7,856 nucleotides of DNA. Origin: an uncultured Holophagaceae bacterium (GTDB lineage Bacteria; Acidobacteriota; Holophagae; Holophagales; Holophagaceae). Numbering within the stretch: the first letter of the stretch is position 1; each line of letters opens with the position of its first letter. The notes below the pieces were generated by a model, which did not search any database, was not told the DNA's origin, and was given only the letters and a program-made list of their open reading frames with translations. Below, one piece after another: positions 1-5,675 of the stretch. The stretch lies in contig CAIXHJ010000427.1 of the NCBI GenBank assembly GCA_903919165.1, positions 1 to 7,856 of the forward strand, in the 5' to 3' direction. A program made the position numbers and the translations under genes.

Positions 1-29
1 GCGAGGGTGGAAAGGGACAAGATCTTCAT
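1..29 (-). CDS. Start of an unidentified protein, possibly exported (partial, runs off the left edge)
   Basis: Only the first nine codons and part of a tenth are inside the window. They read M-K-I-L-S-L-S-T-L, starting at the ATG at 29-27. A Shine-Dalgarno-like GGAAGG lies 7 nt upstream of that ATG (complement of 37-42), which supports a true start. A lysine followed by a hydrophobic run fits the beginning of a signal peptide, but the piece is too short to say more. It is separated from the rplS operon by the terminator at 195-222, so it is probably transcribed on its own from the AT-rich region between. The function cannot be judged from what is present. Confidence 0.5.
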
Positions 30-105
30 AACAAATCCTTCCAGGATGGCGGCCCTGAATGGACCAGCCGGAGCACCCAGGTTCATTTTTCCACAGTTGG
101 GTAGG

Positions 106-160
106 TCGAGGTTGGATCAAATTATGGAATTAGTGAATTAGAAATAAAGATCCAACTCGA
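106..160. repeat. Inverted repeat with AT-rich core
   Basis: The left arm at 106-118 (TCGAGGTTGGATC) is the reverse complement of the right arm at 149-160 (GATCCAACTCGA) except for one extra G. The 30-nt spacer is almost all A and T and holds two copies of GAATTAG (127-133 and 135-141) in direct repeat, 8 nt apart. This AT-rich patch is sharply unlike the surrounding GC-rich DNA. There is no T run after it, so it is not a simple terminator. It lies upstream of the partial minus-strand gene at 1-29 and could be an operator or a structured leader; that role is inferred. Confidence 0.55.
121..126 (-). promoter_or_regulatory. Possible -10 box for the leftmost gene
   Basis: On the minus strand the bases read CATAAT, matching five of six positions of the sigma-70 -10 consensus, inside the AT-rich spacer of the inverted repeat at 106-160. 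No good -35 box is seen at the usual distance. The start codon it would serve is about 90 nt further on (ATG at 29-27), so it would give a fairly long leader. AT-rich DNA yields such matches by chance, hence the low confidence. Confidence 0.25.
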
Positions 161-194
161 TTTAGATATTTTAGGTGAGTGGTTATTCCTTAGC

Positions 195-222
195 AAAAAG
201 GCGCCCGAGTGGGCGCCTTTTT
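195..222 (-). terminator. Intrinsic terminator of the rlmN-exoD-trmD-rplS operon
   Basis: A perfect hairpin: a 7-bp GC-rich stem (GGCGCCC / GGGCGCC) with a GAGT loop at 207-210, flanked by five A on the left and five T on the right that extend the stem to 12 bp. It therefore has a T run in both directions. It lies 18 nt beyond the rplS stop codon on the minus strand, which is where an operon terminator belongs. No plus-strand gene ends here, so minus-strand use is the likely one, although it would also block rightward transcription. Confidence 0.9.
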
Positions 223-240
223 AAAAGGGGAGAATCAGGC

Positions 241-600
241 CTACTCGCCGTTTTCGACGCGGCGTTCCTTGAGGCGACCGGCCTTGCCGAGCTTCTCGCG
301 CAGGAAATAGAGCTTGGCACGGCGGACCTTGCCATGACGCACGACTTCCAGCTTGTCGATGGTGGGGCTGTTCAGTGGGAAGATGCGCTCCACACCCACG
401 CCGCTCGCGACCTTGCGGACGGTGAAGGAGGTGCGCATGCCACCGCCCTTGATGCCGATGACAATGCCCTGGAAGAGCTGAATGCGCTCCTTCTCACCTT
501 CTTTCACCCTGACGTGCACCTTGACGGTATCGCCGGGCTGAATGCGGGGGAGGTCCGAGCGAAGCAGGCTGGCTTCAAGTTGATCGATAATATGACTCAT
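241..600 (-). CDS. rplS: 50S ribosomal protein L19
   Basis: L19 is a structural protein of the large ribosomal subunit, placed at the interface with the small subunit. The 119-aa product has the usual family length. It carries the family pattern: PGDTVKVHVRVKEG near residues 22-35, FQGIVIGIKGGG around 43-54 followed by FTVRK, and the basic C-terminal signature VRRAKLYFLRE with GKAGRLKE (about residues 91-112). The ATG at 600-598 is preceded by CAGGAG with a 5-nt gap, which fixes the start. It is the last gene of the minus-strand operon, 106 nt after the trmD stop, and is followed by a strong terminator. The trmD-rplS pairing is conserved across bacteria. Nothing in it looks damaged. Confidence 0.98.
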   Translation of the reverse strand: MSHIIDQLEASLLRSDLPRIQPGDTVKVHVRVKEGEKERIQLFQGIVIGIKGGGMRTSFTVRKVASGVGVERIFPLNSPTIDKLEVVRHGKVRRAKLYFLREKLGKAGRLKERRVENGE

Positions 601-706
601 GTCGGCTCCTGAGCCAGCGGTCCCGGGCCGAAACGGCGGACATGGCGCGATGGTCCCCAGATGGGGGGTTCATCAGTGTATCGGAATCAGGGGAAAAGGA
701 AAGCGC

Positions 707-1498
707 TCATTCGGGCCGCCAGCCCTTCCAGCCCTTCGGTTTGGGCCGCTCCCAGTCCTCTGGATGCTCCACCTGCCAGGCGCACCACTGGGCCGGTCGG
801 TCCAAGCCCGCCAGGTGGTTCCGCAGGTAGGCCGTCCACAGGTCTGGCCTGAGCCGCCTGGTCCGGGCCATGGCTTCCCGCAGGCGCCACAGGCGGACGG
901 CACCGTGGTCGCCGCCCTGAAGGACGACCGGCGCCTCTAGCTCTTGAAAAACCGCGGGTCGCGTGTAGTGTGGGTGGTCCAGCAGGCCCGTGGCGAAACT
1001 GTCCTGCTGGGCGGAAGCCTCGTTGCCAAGTACGCCGGGGAGCCAGCGGCAGATGGAGTCGATGAGGACGAGGGCGGGCAGCTCACCCCCGCTGAGCACC
1101 ACTTCTCCAACGCTCCATTCTTCGTCAACAAACCGATCCACGGCACGCTGATCCAGGCCTTCGTAGCGGGTGCAGACCAGAATCAGCTGATCGAGCTTCG
1201 CGAGTTCCACCACCTTGGCGTGGGTGAGGGGTGGGGCGGCGGGGCTGAAGTGGATGACGCGGCCCAAGCCACTGCGGGGAACAGAGGCCAGGGTGTCGCG
1301 CAGCACATCCGGCCGCAGGACCATGCCAGGCCCTCCACCGAAGGGGGCGTCGTCCACATGACCGAAGGCGTTCCCGGCGAAGGGGCGGTAGCTGTGGGTG
1401 TGCAGCGTGTGTCCCAGGTCGCGGAAGGCGCGGCCCGTGATGCCGAGGTGGGCGGCCTCGAAGAATTCGGGGAAGAGCGTGAGGGCGTCGAAGCGCAT
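707..1498 (-). CDS. trmD: tRNA (guanine-N1)-methyltransferase TrmD
   Basis: TrmD uses S-adenosylmethionine to make m1G37 next to the anticodon, which prevents +1 frameshifting. The 263-aa product has the N-terminal knotted SPOUT domain and a C-terminal tRNA-binding part. Visible motifs are FDALTLFPEFF (3-13), VDDAPFGGGPGM (48-59), RYEG (111-114), LSGGEL (135-140), LPGVLGN (153-159), QQDSF (164-168) and HPHYTRP (175-181). R151 and D166 match the known catalytic Arg and Asp. Several normally firm positions differ: CTRYEG for CGRYEG, GEVVL for GDYVL, SPAA for SPQG and GGDH for SGNH. The ATG at 1498-1496 overlaps the upstream stop as TGATG, so translation is probably coupled. The reading frame stays open for 92 codons upstream, but that part lies inside exoD and has no TrmD homology. 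Confidence 0.95.
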   Translation of the reverse strand: MRFDALTLFPEFFEAAHLGITGRAFRDLGHTLHTHSYRPFAGNAFGHVDDAPFGGGPGMVLRPDVLRDTLASVPRSGLGRVIHFSPAAPPLTHAKVVELAKLDQLILVCTRYEGLDQRAVDRFVDEEWSVGEVVLSGGELPALVLIDSICRWLPGVLGNEASAQQDSFATGLLDHPHYTRPAVFQELEAPVVLQGGDHGAVRLWRLREAMARTRRLRPDLWTAYLRNHLAGLDRPAQWCAWQVEHPEDWERPKPKGWKGWRPE

Positions 1499-2100
1499 CA
1501 CTTCATCAGGAAATGGAAGGCCTTCATGAAGGCGTGGTAGATGAGATCGAAGCTGAAGGCGAAGTAGAGGGTATTGCCGAGGGAAGCCGCTGCCCCGATC
1601 CAGGCCCAGGCAGGGCGTTCCTCCAGAAGGGCCGCCCCCAACAGGCAAAGGATGGCGGCCGGCAGCTGATTGCCAAAGGGAAGAGGCACCGGTACGGCCA
1701 GCAGGAAGCCCGTCCAGGCGATGACCGCGCCCATCCACCGGGGGCTGAGAGGGCGCTGCTGGGATCCATGCCAACGGAAGCGGTACAGTTGGATCTCGAG
1801 TTTGGCGAGGGCATCCTTGATCCGTCCCTTGTGGATGGGCTGGGCCTTGATGCGGCGGGGAATCCAGGGGTAGGGCCTGCCCCAGACCAGCTGGGCGCCG
1901 AGACCCATGAGTCCGACACCACCCACGGGAGCCAGTCCGACGTTCAAGCCGGGGATGAGGTTCGGAAGCGAAAGCAGCAGTACTAGCAAACCGTAGGTCT
2001 GTTCCCCGGCCGCGTCCAGCAGGTCTCCGAGCGTGATCTCGCCCTCCGCGTCAAGCAGGGCGCGGAGGGTCGCGAAAAAGGGCTTGGGCCTAGGTTGCAC
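1498..2100 (-). CDS. ExoD-family integral membrane protein
   Basis: Resembles the exopolysaccharide synthesis protein ExoD family, first described in Rhizobium, whose biochemical role is unclear. With a GTG start at 2100 the product is 200 aa, about the family length. A soluble head with ITLGDLLDAAGEQTYGLL (22-39) leads into hydrophobic segments near 36-50, 55-74, 124-140, 145-160 and 165-185. Between them is a basic stretch with GRPYPWIPRRI (74-84), a pattern typical of ExoD. The start is uncertain. No in-frame ATG lies near; GTG at 2100 falls 19 nt after the rlmN stop but has only GGATGG directly against it, while another GTG at 2151 would add 17 residues inside rlmN. The stop overlaps the trmD start by one base. 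Its presence among RNA-modification genes is unexpected. Confidence 0.8.
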   Translation of the reverse strand: MQPRPKPFFATLRALLDAEGEITLGDLLDAAGEQTYGLLVLLLSLPNLIPGLNVGLAPVGGVGLMGLGAQLVWGRPYPWIPRRIKAQPIHKGRIKDALAKLEIQLYRFRWHGSQQRPLSPRWMGAVIAWTGFLLAVPVPLPFGNQLPAAILCLLGAALLEERPAWAWIGAAASLGNTLYFAFSFDLIYHAFMKAFHFLMK

Positions 2101-2119
2101 CCATCCAGCATGACCGATG

Positions 2120-3217
2120 TCAGTGGGATTTCGGATGTCGTGACTGGCCACCCCGCACGAGTTGCCCACAGGCGCCGGCCACATCCTGGCCCCGGCTGCG
2201 CCGGACGCTGACCGGCAGACCCGCATCGGACAACAGGCGGCAGAGGGCGCCGATGCGGGCTTCCTCGGGAGGCTCGAAGCCGGAACCCTCATGGGGATTG
2301 AAGGGGATCAGGTTCACCTTGGCGGGGAAGCGGCGTGCAAAGGCCGCGAGACGACGGCCGTCCTCTTGGCGATCGGTGACGCCCTTCAGCAGCACGTACT
2401 CGATCGTGATCCGTTCGCCGGACTGGAGCGGAAACCGTCCCAGCGCCTGGGCCAGGGCCTCCAGGTTCCAGACGCGATTCACAGGCATGATGCGCGAGCG
2501 GTCCTCGTCCGTGGTGCCGTTCAGGCTGAGGGCCAGCCGGGGTCGGCGGGCGAAAGTACCGAGCAGGTCGATGCCGCTCACCAGACCCGACGTGGACACA
2601 GTGATGCGGCGGGGCGGAATGGCCATGCCCTCCGCATCGGTCAGTGTCTCGAAGGCCGCCATGAGATGAGCGAAGTTGTGGAGGGGCTCGCCCATGCCCA
2701 TGAAGACCAGGTTCACGGGCCGGTCCTGGGGATGGGCGTGATGCTCCAGCATCGACACCACCTGTCCAACGATCTCCGCTGCACTGAGGTTGCGGATGAT
2801 GCCCATCTGGCCCGTGGCGCAGAAGGTACAGCCCATGGCGCAGCCCACCTGGCTGGAGAGGCAGAGGGTGACGCGGTCTTCGTAGGGCATGTGGACACCC
2901 TCGATCTGGCGTCCGTCACGCAGGTCGAAGACATGCTTGGTGGAACCGTCTGCGGACGGTTGGCTCTGGACAATGACGGGCCAAATCAGATCCACCTCGG
3001 ATTCCAGCCTTGCCCGGAGGGGCTTGGAGAGGTTCGAGAACTGCTCCCACCGGGTCCAGCGCTGCCGTAGCAGACCAGAGAGGATCTGTCCGCCACGCCA
3101 GGCGGATTCGCCGAGGCTGGTCAGGAGCAGCCCCAGTTCCGAACGTCCCAGGCCCGCGGCATTGGGGCGCACGACCGGACCGGCTTCGGGAGCCGGGAGA
3201 TCCCAGGGAACTGGCAT
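2120..3217 (-). CDS. rlmN: Dual-specificity RNA methyltransferase RlmN (radical SAM)
   Basis: RlmN methylates C2 of A2503 in 23S rRNA and of A37 in some tRNAs, using two molecules of SAM and a methylated cysteine. The 365-aa product has the normal length. The radical SAM CX3CX2C motif is at C126, C130 and C133 (GCAMGCTFC). The two further cysteines needed for catalysis are present: C119 in VTLCLSSQVG and C350 in GACGQL. GMGEP at 174-178 and SLNGTTDEDR (231-240) fit the SAM-binding core. The N-terminal domain (about 25-80) with GGQILSGLL matches the accessory RNA-binding part. The ATG at 3217-3215 comes 3 nt after the stop of the upstream 86-aa gene (TAACTGATG), so the two are almost surely co-transcribed. 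Cfr, the relative that methylates C8, is less likely given the overall fit to RlmN. Confidence 0.96.
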   Translation of the reverse strand: MPVPWDLPAPEAGPVVRPNAAGLGRSELGLLLTSLGESAWRGGQILSGLLRQRWTRWEQFSNLSKPLRARLESEVDLIWPVIVQSQPSADGSTKHVFDLRDGRQIEGVHMPYEDRVTLCLSSQVGCAMGCTFCATGQMGIIRNLSAAEIVGQVVSMLEHHAHPQDRPVNLVFMGMGEPLHNFAHLMAAFETLTDAEGMAIPPRRITVSTSGLVSGIDLLGTFARRPRLALSLNGTTDEDRSRIMPVNRVWNLEALAQALGRFPLQSGERITIEYVLLKGVTDRQEDGRRLAAFARRFPAKVNLIPFNPHEGSGFEPPEEARIGALCRLLSDAGLPVSVRRSRGQDVAGACGQLVRGGQSRHPKSH

Positions 3218-3220
3218 CAG

Positions 3221-3481
3221 TTAGTCCATCCGGATCTTGAAGGACTTCATCAAGCGCAGGTCGTCCTCGGAGAAGGGCAGCGACGAATCGCCATCCTCCG
3301 TGTCGGAGACATGCCTCTGGGCTGCGCCTATGGGGGAGGCCTCCAGAATCAGCATCAGACCGTAACCCTGGGCTTGGATCTGGACGGCCAGGTCCCGGCA
3401 GTGGTCATCCTCTGACAAAGCCTTCACCAGGGAATCACCCAGTTCGCTCACCAGGTGGTGCAGATGCTCTGGCAAGTCCAT
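3221..3481 (-). CDS. Small uncharacterised protein, first gene of the rlmN operon
   Basis: I do not recognise this 86-aa protein. It has no signal peptide or membrane segment and is acidic. A probable N-terminal helix (about 3-30) leads to a short hydrophobic strand-like piece, GYGLMLILEA (39-48). A variable acidic linker follows (58-67), then a C-terminal motif, LPFSEDDLRLMKSFKIRMD (68-86), in which acidic residues precede a hydrophobic-basic tail. The ATG at 3481 is preceded by GGAAGGGGGG with a short gap, a strong ribosome binding site, and the coding style matches its neighbours, so it looks real. It ends 3 nt before rlmN. The position suggests a role linked to RNA modification or operon control, but that is only inference. 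Confidence 0.75.
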   Translation of the reverse strand: MDLPEHLHHLVSELGDSLVKALSEDDHCRDLAVQIQAQGYGLMLILEASPIGAAQRHVSDTEDGDSSLPFSEDDLRLMKSFKIRMD

Positions 3482-3535
3482 GGCGCCCCCCCTTCCAGGA
3501 TACCCTGGGCTCTGGGTACAAAGTTCGGCCAGCCG

Positions 3536-3564
3536 ATGCTTCGGTTCAATTCAGGCAGGGTCAA
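3536..3564 (-). promoter_or_regulatory. Candidate promoter for the 86-aa gene/rlmN operon
   Basis: The minus strand shows TTGACC (complement of 3559-3564), close to the -35 consensus, followed after 17 nt by AAGCAT (3541-3536), a poor -10. It lies about 55 nt before the start codon at 3481 in the 160-nt gap after the aldo/keto reductase gene, where an operon promoter is expected. A 6-bp inverted repeat, GGCAGG at 3554-3559 and CCTGCC at 3577-3582, surrounds the -35 side. Support is positional and weak. Confidence 0.3.
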
Positions 3565-3641
3565 GAGCTAAACTGTCCTGCCACGGGTTCTGGAGCGTCA
3601 GATCCGCTCATGGCGCCCGAAACCGCCCCCGTCCCCAGGGA

Positions 3642-4631
3642 TCATCCGAACAGGCTTTCCAACGTGATGGGGTCAAGTTTCGGGAGGGCCAGAACTGCCA
3701 CATTTTCGGCCACATGGGTGACCCGCCCCATGCCGCAGAGGGCGGTGGTGACACCGGGGCAGGAGCGGGTGAACTGAAGGGCTGCTTGGGCGGGTGTGCG
3801 CAGGCCGAAGGCTTCCGCGAACCCGTCCGGCAACTGGTTCAGGATGCGCGCCTGCATGATGGAGGCCGAGGTCTGGACCAGGAGCCCGCAGGCCTGGGCG
3901 GCGGCCAGGACGGTCATTGAGGTTCCGTCTAGCTCTTGGGTCGGGGCCAGGAAGGCTTCGGGCATGGCCAGGTTGAGGGGCAACTGGATCCACCCGAAGT
4001 GATGGTTCCGCCCCCCTGCAGCCCCGGCGGCGGCCAGCAGACGGGCTAGGCTCAGGTGCCCTTCCTGTCTGGGCGGCACCCGGAAACCATTCCAGGTGGC
4101 CACGCCGTAGACGCGGATTTTGCCCGATTCCACGAAACCCTCACAGGCTTCGAAGGCCCGGCCGATCATGGCATAGAAGGCATCGGGACCCAGGTGTGCC
4201 AGCTGCTGTTCCGGATTGTGCAGATGGAACAGGTCGAGCGTATCGACACCCAGGGCCTTTCGGCTGGTATCCAGCTGGTGGGCCAGGTACTTCGGGGTCA
4301 TGGCGTGGCATCCGTCCACCAGGTCATCCACGGAAAGGATACCCGGCTTCTCCAACTCCCGATGGAACCAGGCCCGGGGCCCCTCATCTGGCTCGCCATC
4401 GGGCATGGGGATGTAGCCGGCCTTGGTGGAGACGAAGAACCCCTCGCGGGGAAGGCTCTTGAAGGCCGATCCCAGGGCCCTTTCTGAACGCCCGTTGCGA
4501 TAGTTCGCGGCCGTGTCGAAGACGGTCCCTCCGGCGTTGAAAAAGGCCTTCACGGCCTCCACATACGCTGCATCGGCGGCGTCCGAGAGCGGGCCCAGGT
4601 AGGTACCTAGACCGAGACTGCTGAGCTCCAT
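3642..4631 (-). CDS. Aldo/keto reductase
   Basis: A predicted NAD(P)H-dependent oxidoreductase of the aldo/keto reductase superfamily, cytoplasmic, 329 aa. The catalytic tetrad can be placed: D39 and Y44 in FDTAANYRNGRSE, K70 in STKAGY, and H138 in LDLFHLHNPE. The N-terminal LGLGTYLGP (6-14), GIRVYG-like KIRVYGVATW near the middle, and a C-terminal AAQACGLLVQTSAS followed by GVTTALCGM complete the barrel. The start is set at the ATG 4631-4629, which has GGAGG 4 nt upstream. The frame stays open to 4685, but that extension lies within a palindrome and does not look like protein. The substrate cannot be told. It lies 114 nt after bamD with hairpins between, so it may be transcribed separately. 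Confidence 0.92.
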   Translation of the reverse strand: MELSSLGLGTYLGPLSDAADAAYVEAVKAFFNAGGTVFDTAANYRNGRSERALGSAFKSLPREGFFVSTKAGYIPMPDGEPDEGPRAWFHRELEKPGILSVDDLVDGCHAMTPKYLAHQLDTSRKALGVDTLDLFHLHNPEQQLAHLGPDAFYAMIGRAFEACEGFVESGKIRVYGVATWNGFRVPPRQEGHLSLARLLAAAGAAGGRNHHFGWIQLPLNLAMPEAFLAPTQELDGTSMTVLAAAQACGLLVQTSASIMQARILNQLPDGFAEAFGLRTPAQAALQFTRSCPGVTTALCGMGRVTHVAENVAVLALPKLDPITLESLFG

Positions 4632-4656
4632 GGCGCCTCCAGTAAGTGAGATGCTG

Positions 4657-4689
4657 GCTGTTGGGGCGGGTTTACCCCGCCCCAACAGC
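4657..4689. repeat. Perfect GC-rich palindrome (14-bp stem)
   Basis: GCTGTTGGGGCGGG at 4657-4670 is exactly complementary to 4676-4689, with a 5-nt loop TTTAC. No T run follows on either strand, so it is not a classical terminator, though such a stable stem could slow polymerase or protect an RNA end. It sits just upstream of the aldo/keto reductase ribosome binding site, downstream of bamD and next to a second palindrome. Together they look like a REP-type intergenic element. Confidence 0.8.
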
Positions 4690-4695
4690 GGGGGT

Positions 4696-4740
4696 TCCGG
4701 GGGGACATCGCGAGCGAAGCGACCAGGTGGTCCCCCCGGA
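4696..4740. repeat. Second palindrome, nested, REP-like
   Basis: An 11-bp perfect stem, TCCGGGGGGAC at 4696-4706 against GTCCCCCCGGA at 4730-4740, encloses a 23-nt loop. The loop contains a smaller 4-bp inverted repeat, TCGC at 4708-4711 and GCGA at 4719-4722, around GAGCGAA. It starts 5 nt after the bamD stop codon. With the adjacent palindrome it forms a compact 84-bp block of the kind found many times in some genomes as repetitive extragenic palindromes; only one copy is visible here. Confidence 0.75.
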
Positions 4741-4745
4741 CAGTA

Positions 4746-5675
4746 TTAGCTGTCCAGTTCCTCCTTGGCGCCCTCTGTTCCCATGGTGATGAGGCGGTCG
4801 GAGGCGCGGCGCGACCATTCTGAGCCGGGGTAACTTTCCACCAGCTTCCGGTAGTAGCTCTTGGCTTCGCCGCGGAAGACCTTGATCCGCTCGGTGCTGA
4901 AAGCCTGGAAATCCTTGCCGTACTGGTCGAGCTGTTCCTTGTTGAGATCCCTCAGGTTGTCCTTCTGAAGTTTGATCGCATAGTCCTTGTTGAACTGAGC
5001 TACCTCTTCGCCAGAGAGGAGCCGCTGGCGCATGGCCTCACCCAGGTAGAAATAGGACCGCTCCCGGTCCACGTAGTCGGGATAGGTCTCCAGCAGGCTC
5101 TTGAGACGGCGCTCAGCGCCAGGATAGAAGTAGGTATTCACGTAGAACACTCCCACCAGCAGCTCATGCTCGGCAATGCGGCGCCAGCATTGCAGGATTT
5201 TGGCGTGGGTTTCCCCCACGTAAGGGCTTCCAGGGGATTCCTTGAGCAGCTGCTGGAAACCATCTAGGGCCTTACGGGTCTCAGCCTGATCACGTTCGGC
5301 GCCCTCGATGGATGAGAAGTGACACAGGGCGCGGTGGTAGAGGGCGTAGTCGCGCAGCTCATGTCGAGGGAAGTAATTCAGGAAGCTCGTGTACTCGACC
5401 TCAGCCTCCGGAAAGCTGGGACTGCTCTGGAAGAAAAAGCTATCGCCCAGCATGAGCTTGGCCTTGGGGAATTCCGCAGATCCAGGAAGGTACTGCTCCA
5501 GATGACGCAGGGTCACGCGGGCTTCGGTGAACTTCCCCTGCTTCATCTGTTTGTCGGCCGTCGTCATCAATTCAGCGGCCGAGATGCCTTTGTCGATGCC
5601 CTTCGGTTTGCGGCAGCCCAGGCCCAGGCTCGCCAGGGCGGCGATCAGGGTGAGGGTGGTGAGGATGCGTTTCAT
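4746..5675 (-). CDS. bamD: BamD-like outer membrane assembly lipoprotein
   Basis: BamD is the lipoprotein of the BAM complex that helps insert beta-barrel proteins into the outer membrane. The 309-aa product opens with a lipoprotein signal, MKRIL then a hydrophobic run ending LGLGC, with C21 the probable lipidated residue (Gly at -3 is not ideal). Tetratricopeptide-like helix pairs follow: ADKQMKQGKFTEARVTLRHL (40-59), LMLGDSFFFQ with FPEAEVEYTSFLNYFP (74-103), and GAERRLKSLLETYPD (186-200), then YYRKLVESYPGSEWSRRASDRL (274-295). It is longer than E. coli BamD (about 245 aa), mainly through a charged insert near 219-268. The ATG at 5675 has CGGAGT upstream and overlaps the hydrolase stop by 4 nt. 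Another TPR lipoprotein is possible, but BamD fits best. Confidence 0.85.
   Translation of the reverse strand: MKRILTTLTLIAALASLGLGCRKPKGIDKGISAAELMTTADKQMKQGKFTEARVTLRHLEQYLPGSAEFPKAKLMLGDSFFFQSSPSFPEAEVEYTSFLNYFPRHELRDYALYHRALCHFSSIEGAERDQAETRKALDGFQQLLKESPGSPYVGETHAKILQCWRRIAEHELLVGVFYVNTYFYPGAERRLKSLLETYPDYVDRERSYFYLGEAMRQRLLSGEEVAQFNKDYAIKLQKDNLRDLNKEQLDQYGKDFQAFSTERIKVFRGEAKSYYRKLVESYPGSEWSRRASDRLITMGTEGAKEELDS

Noticed and set aside
601..706. The trmD-rplS gap as a possible riboswitch or small gene
   Set aside because: Only a weak CCCC/GGGG pairing is seen; no small frame with a ribosome binding site and no known leader pattern.
1499..1774. A 92-codon upstream extension of trmD
   Set aside because: It lies entirely in another frame of exoD, has no TrmD-like sequence, and the ATG at 1498 begins the conserved MRFDALTLFPEFF.
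944..1986. Plus-strand open frames opposite trmD and exoD
   Set aside because: Shadows of well-supported minus-strand genes; no ribosome binding site or domain supports them.
2152..2292. A longer N-terminus for the ExoD protein starting at the ATG 2292
   Set aside because: It runs through the 3' end of rlmN in another frame, is rich in Ala/Pro/Cys/Arg as shadow frames are, and has no family likeness.
2162..3070. A 302-aa open frame on the plus strand
   Set aside because: It is the antisense shadow of rlmN, common in GC-rich DNA; its product shows no domain, and rlmN is certain.
3554..3582. Inverted repeat GGCAGG/CCTGCC as a terminator for the aldo/keto reductase gene
   Set aside because: The stem is only 6 bp, the loop is 17 nt and no T run follows; it is kept only as a note beside the candidate promoter.
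4632..4685. An earlier start for the aldo/keto reductase at 4685
   Set aside because: The extra 18 codons run through the palindrome at 4657-4689, and the ATG at 4631 has a well-spaced GGAGG.
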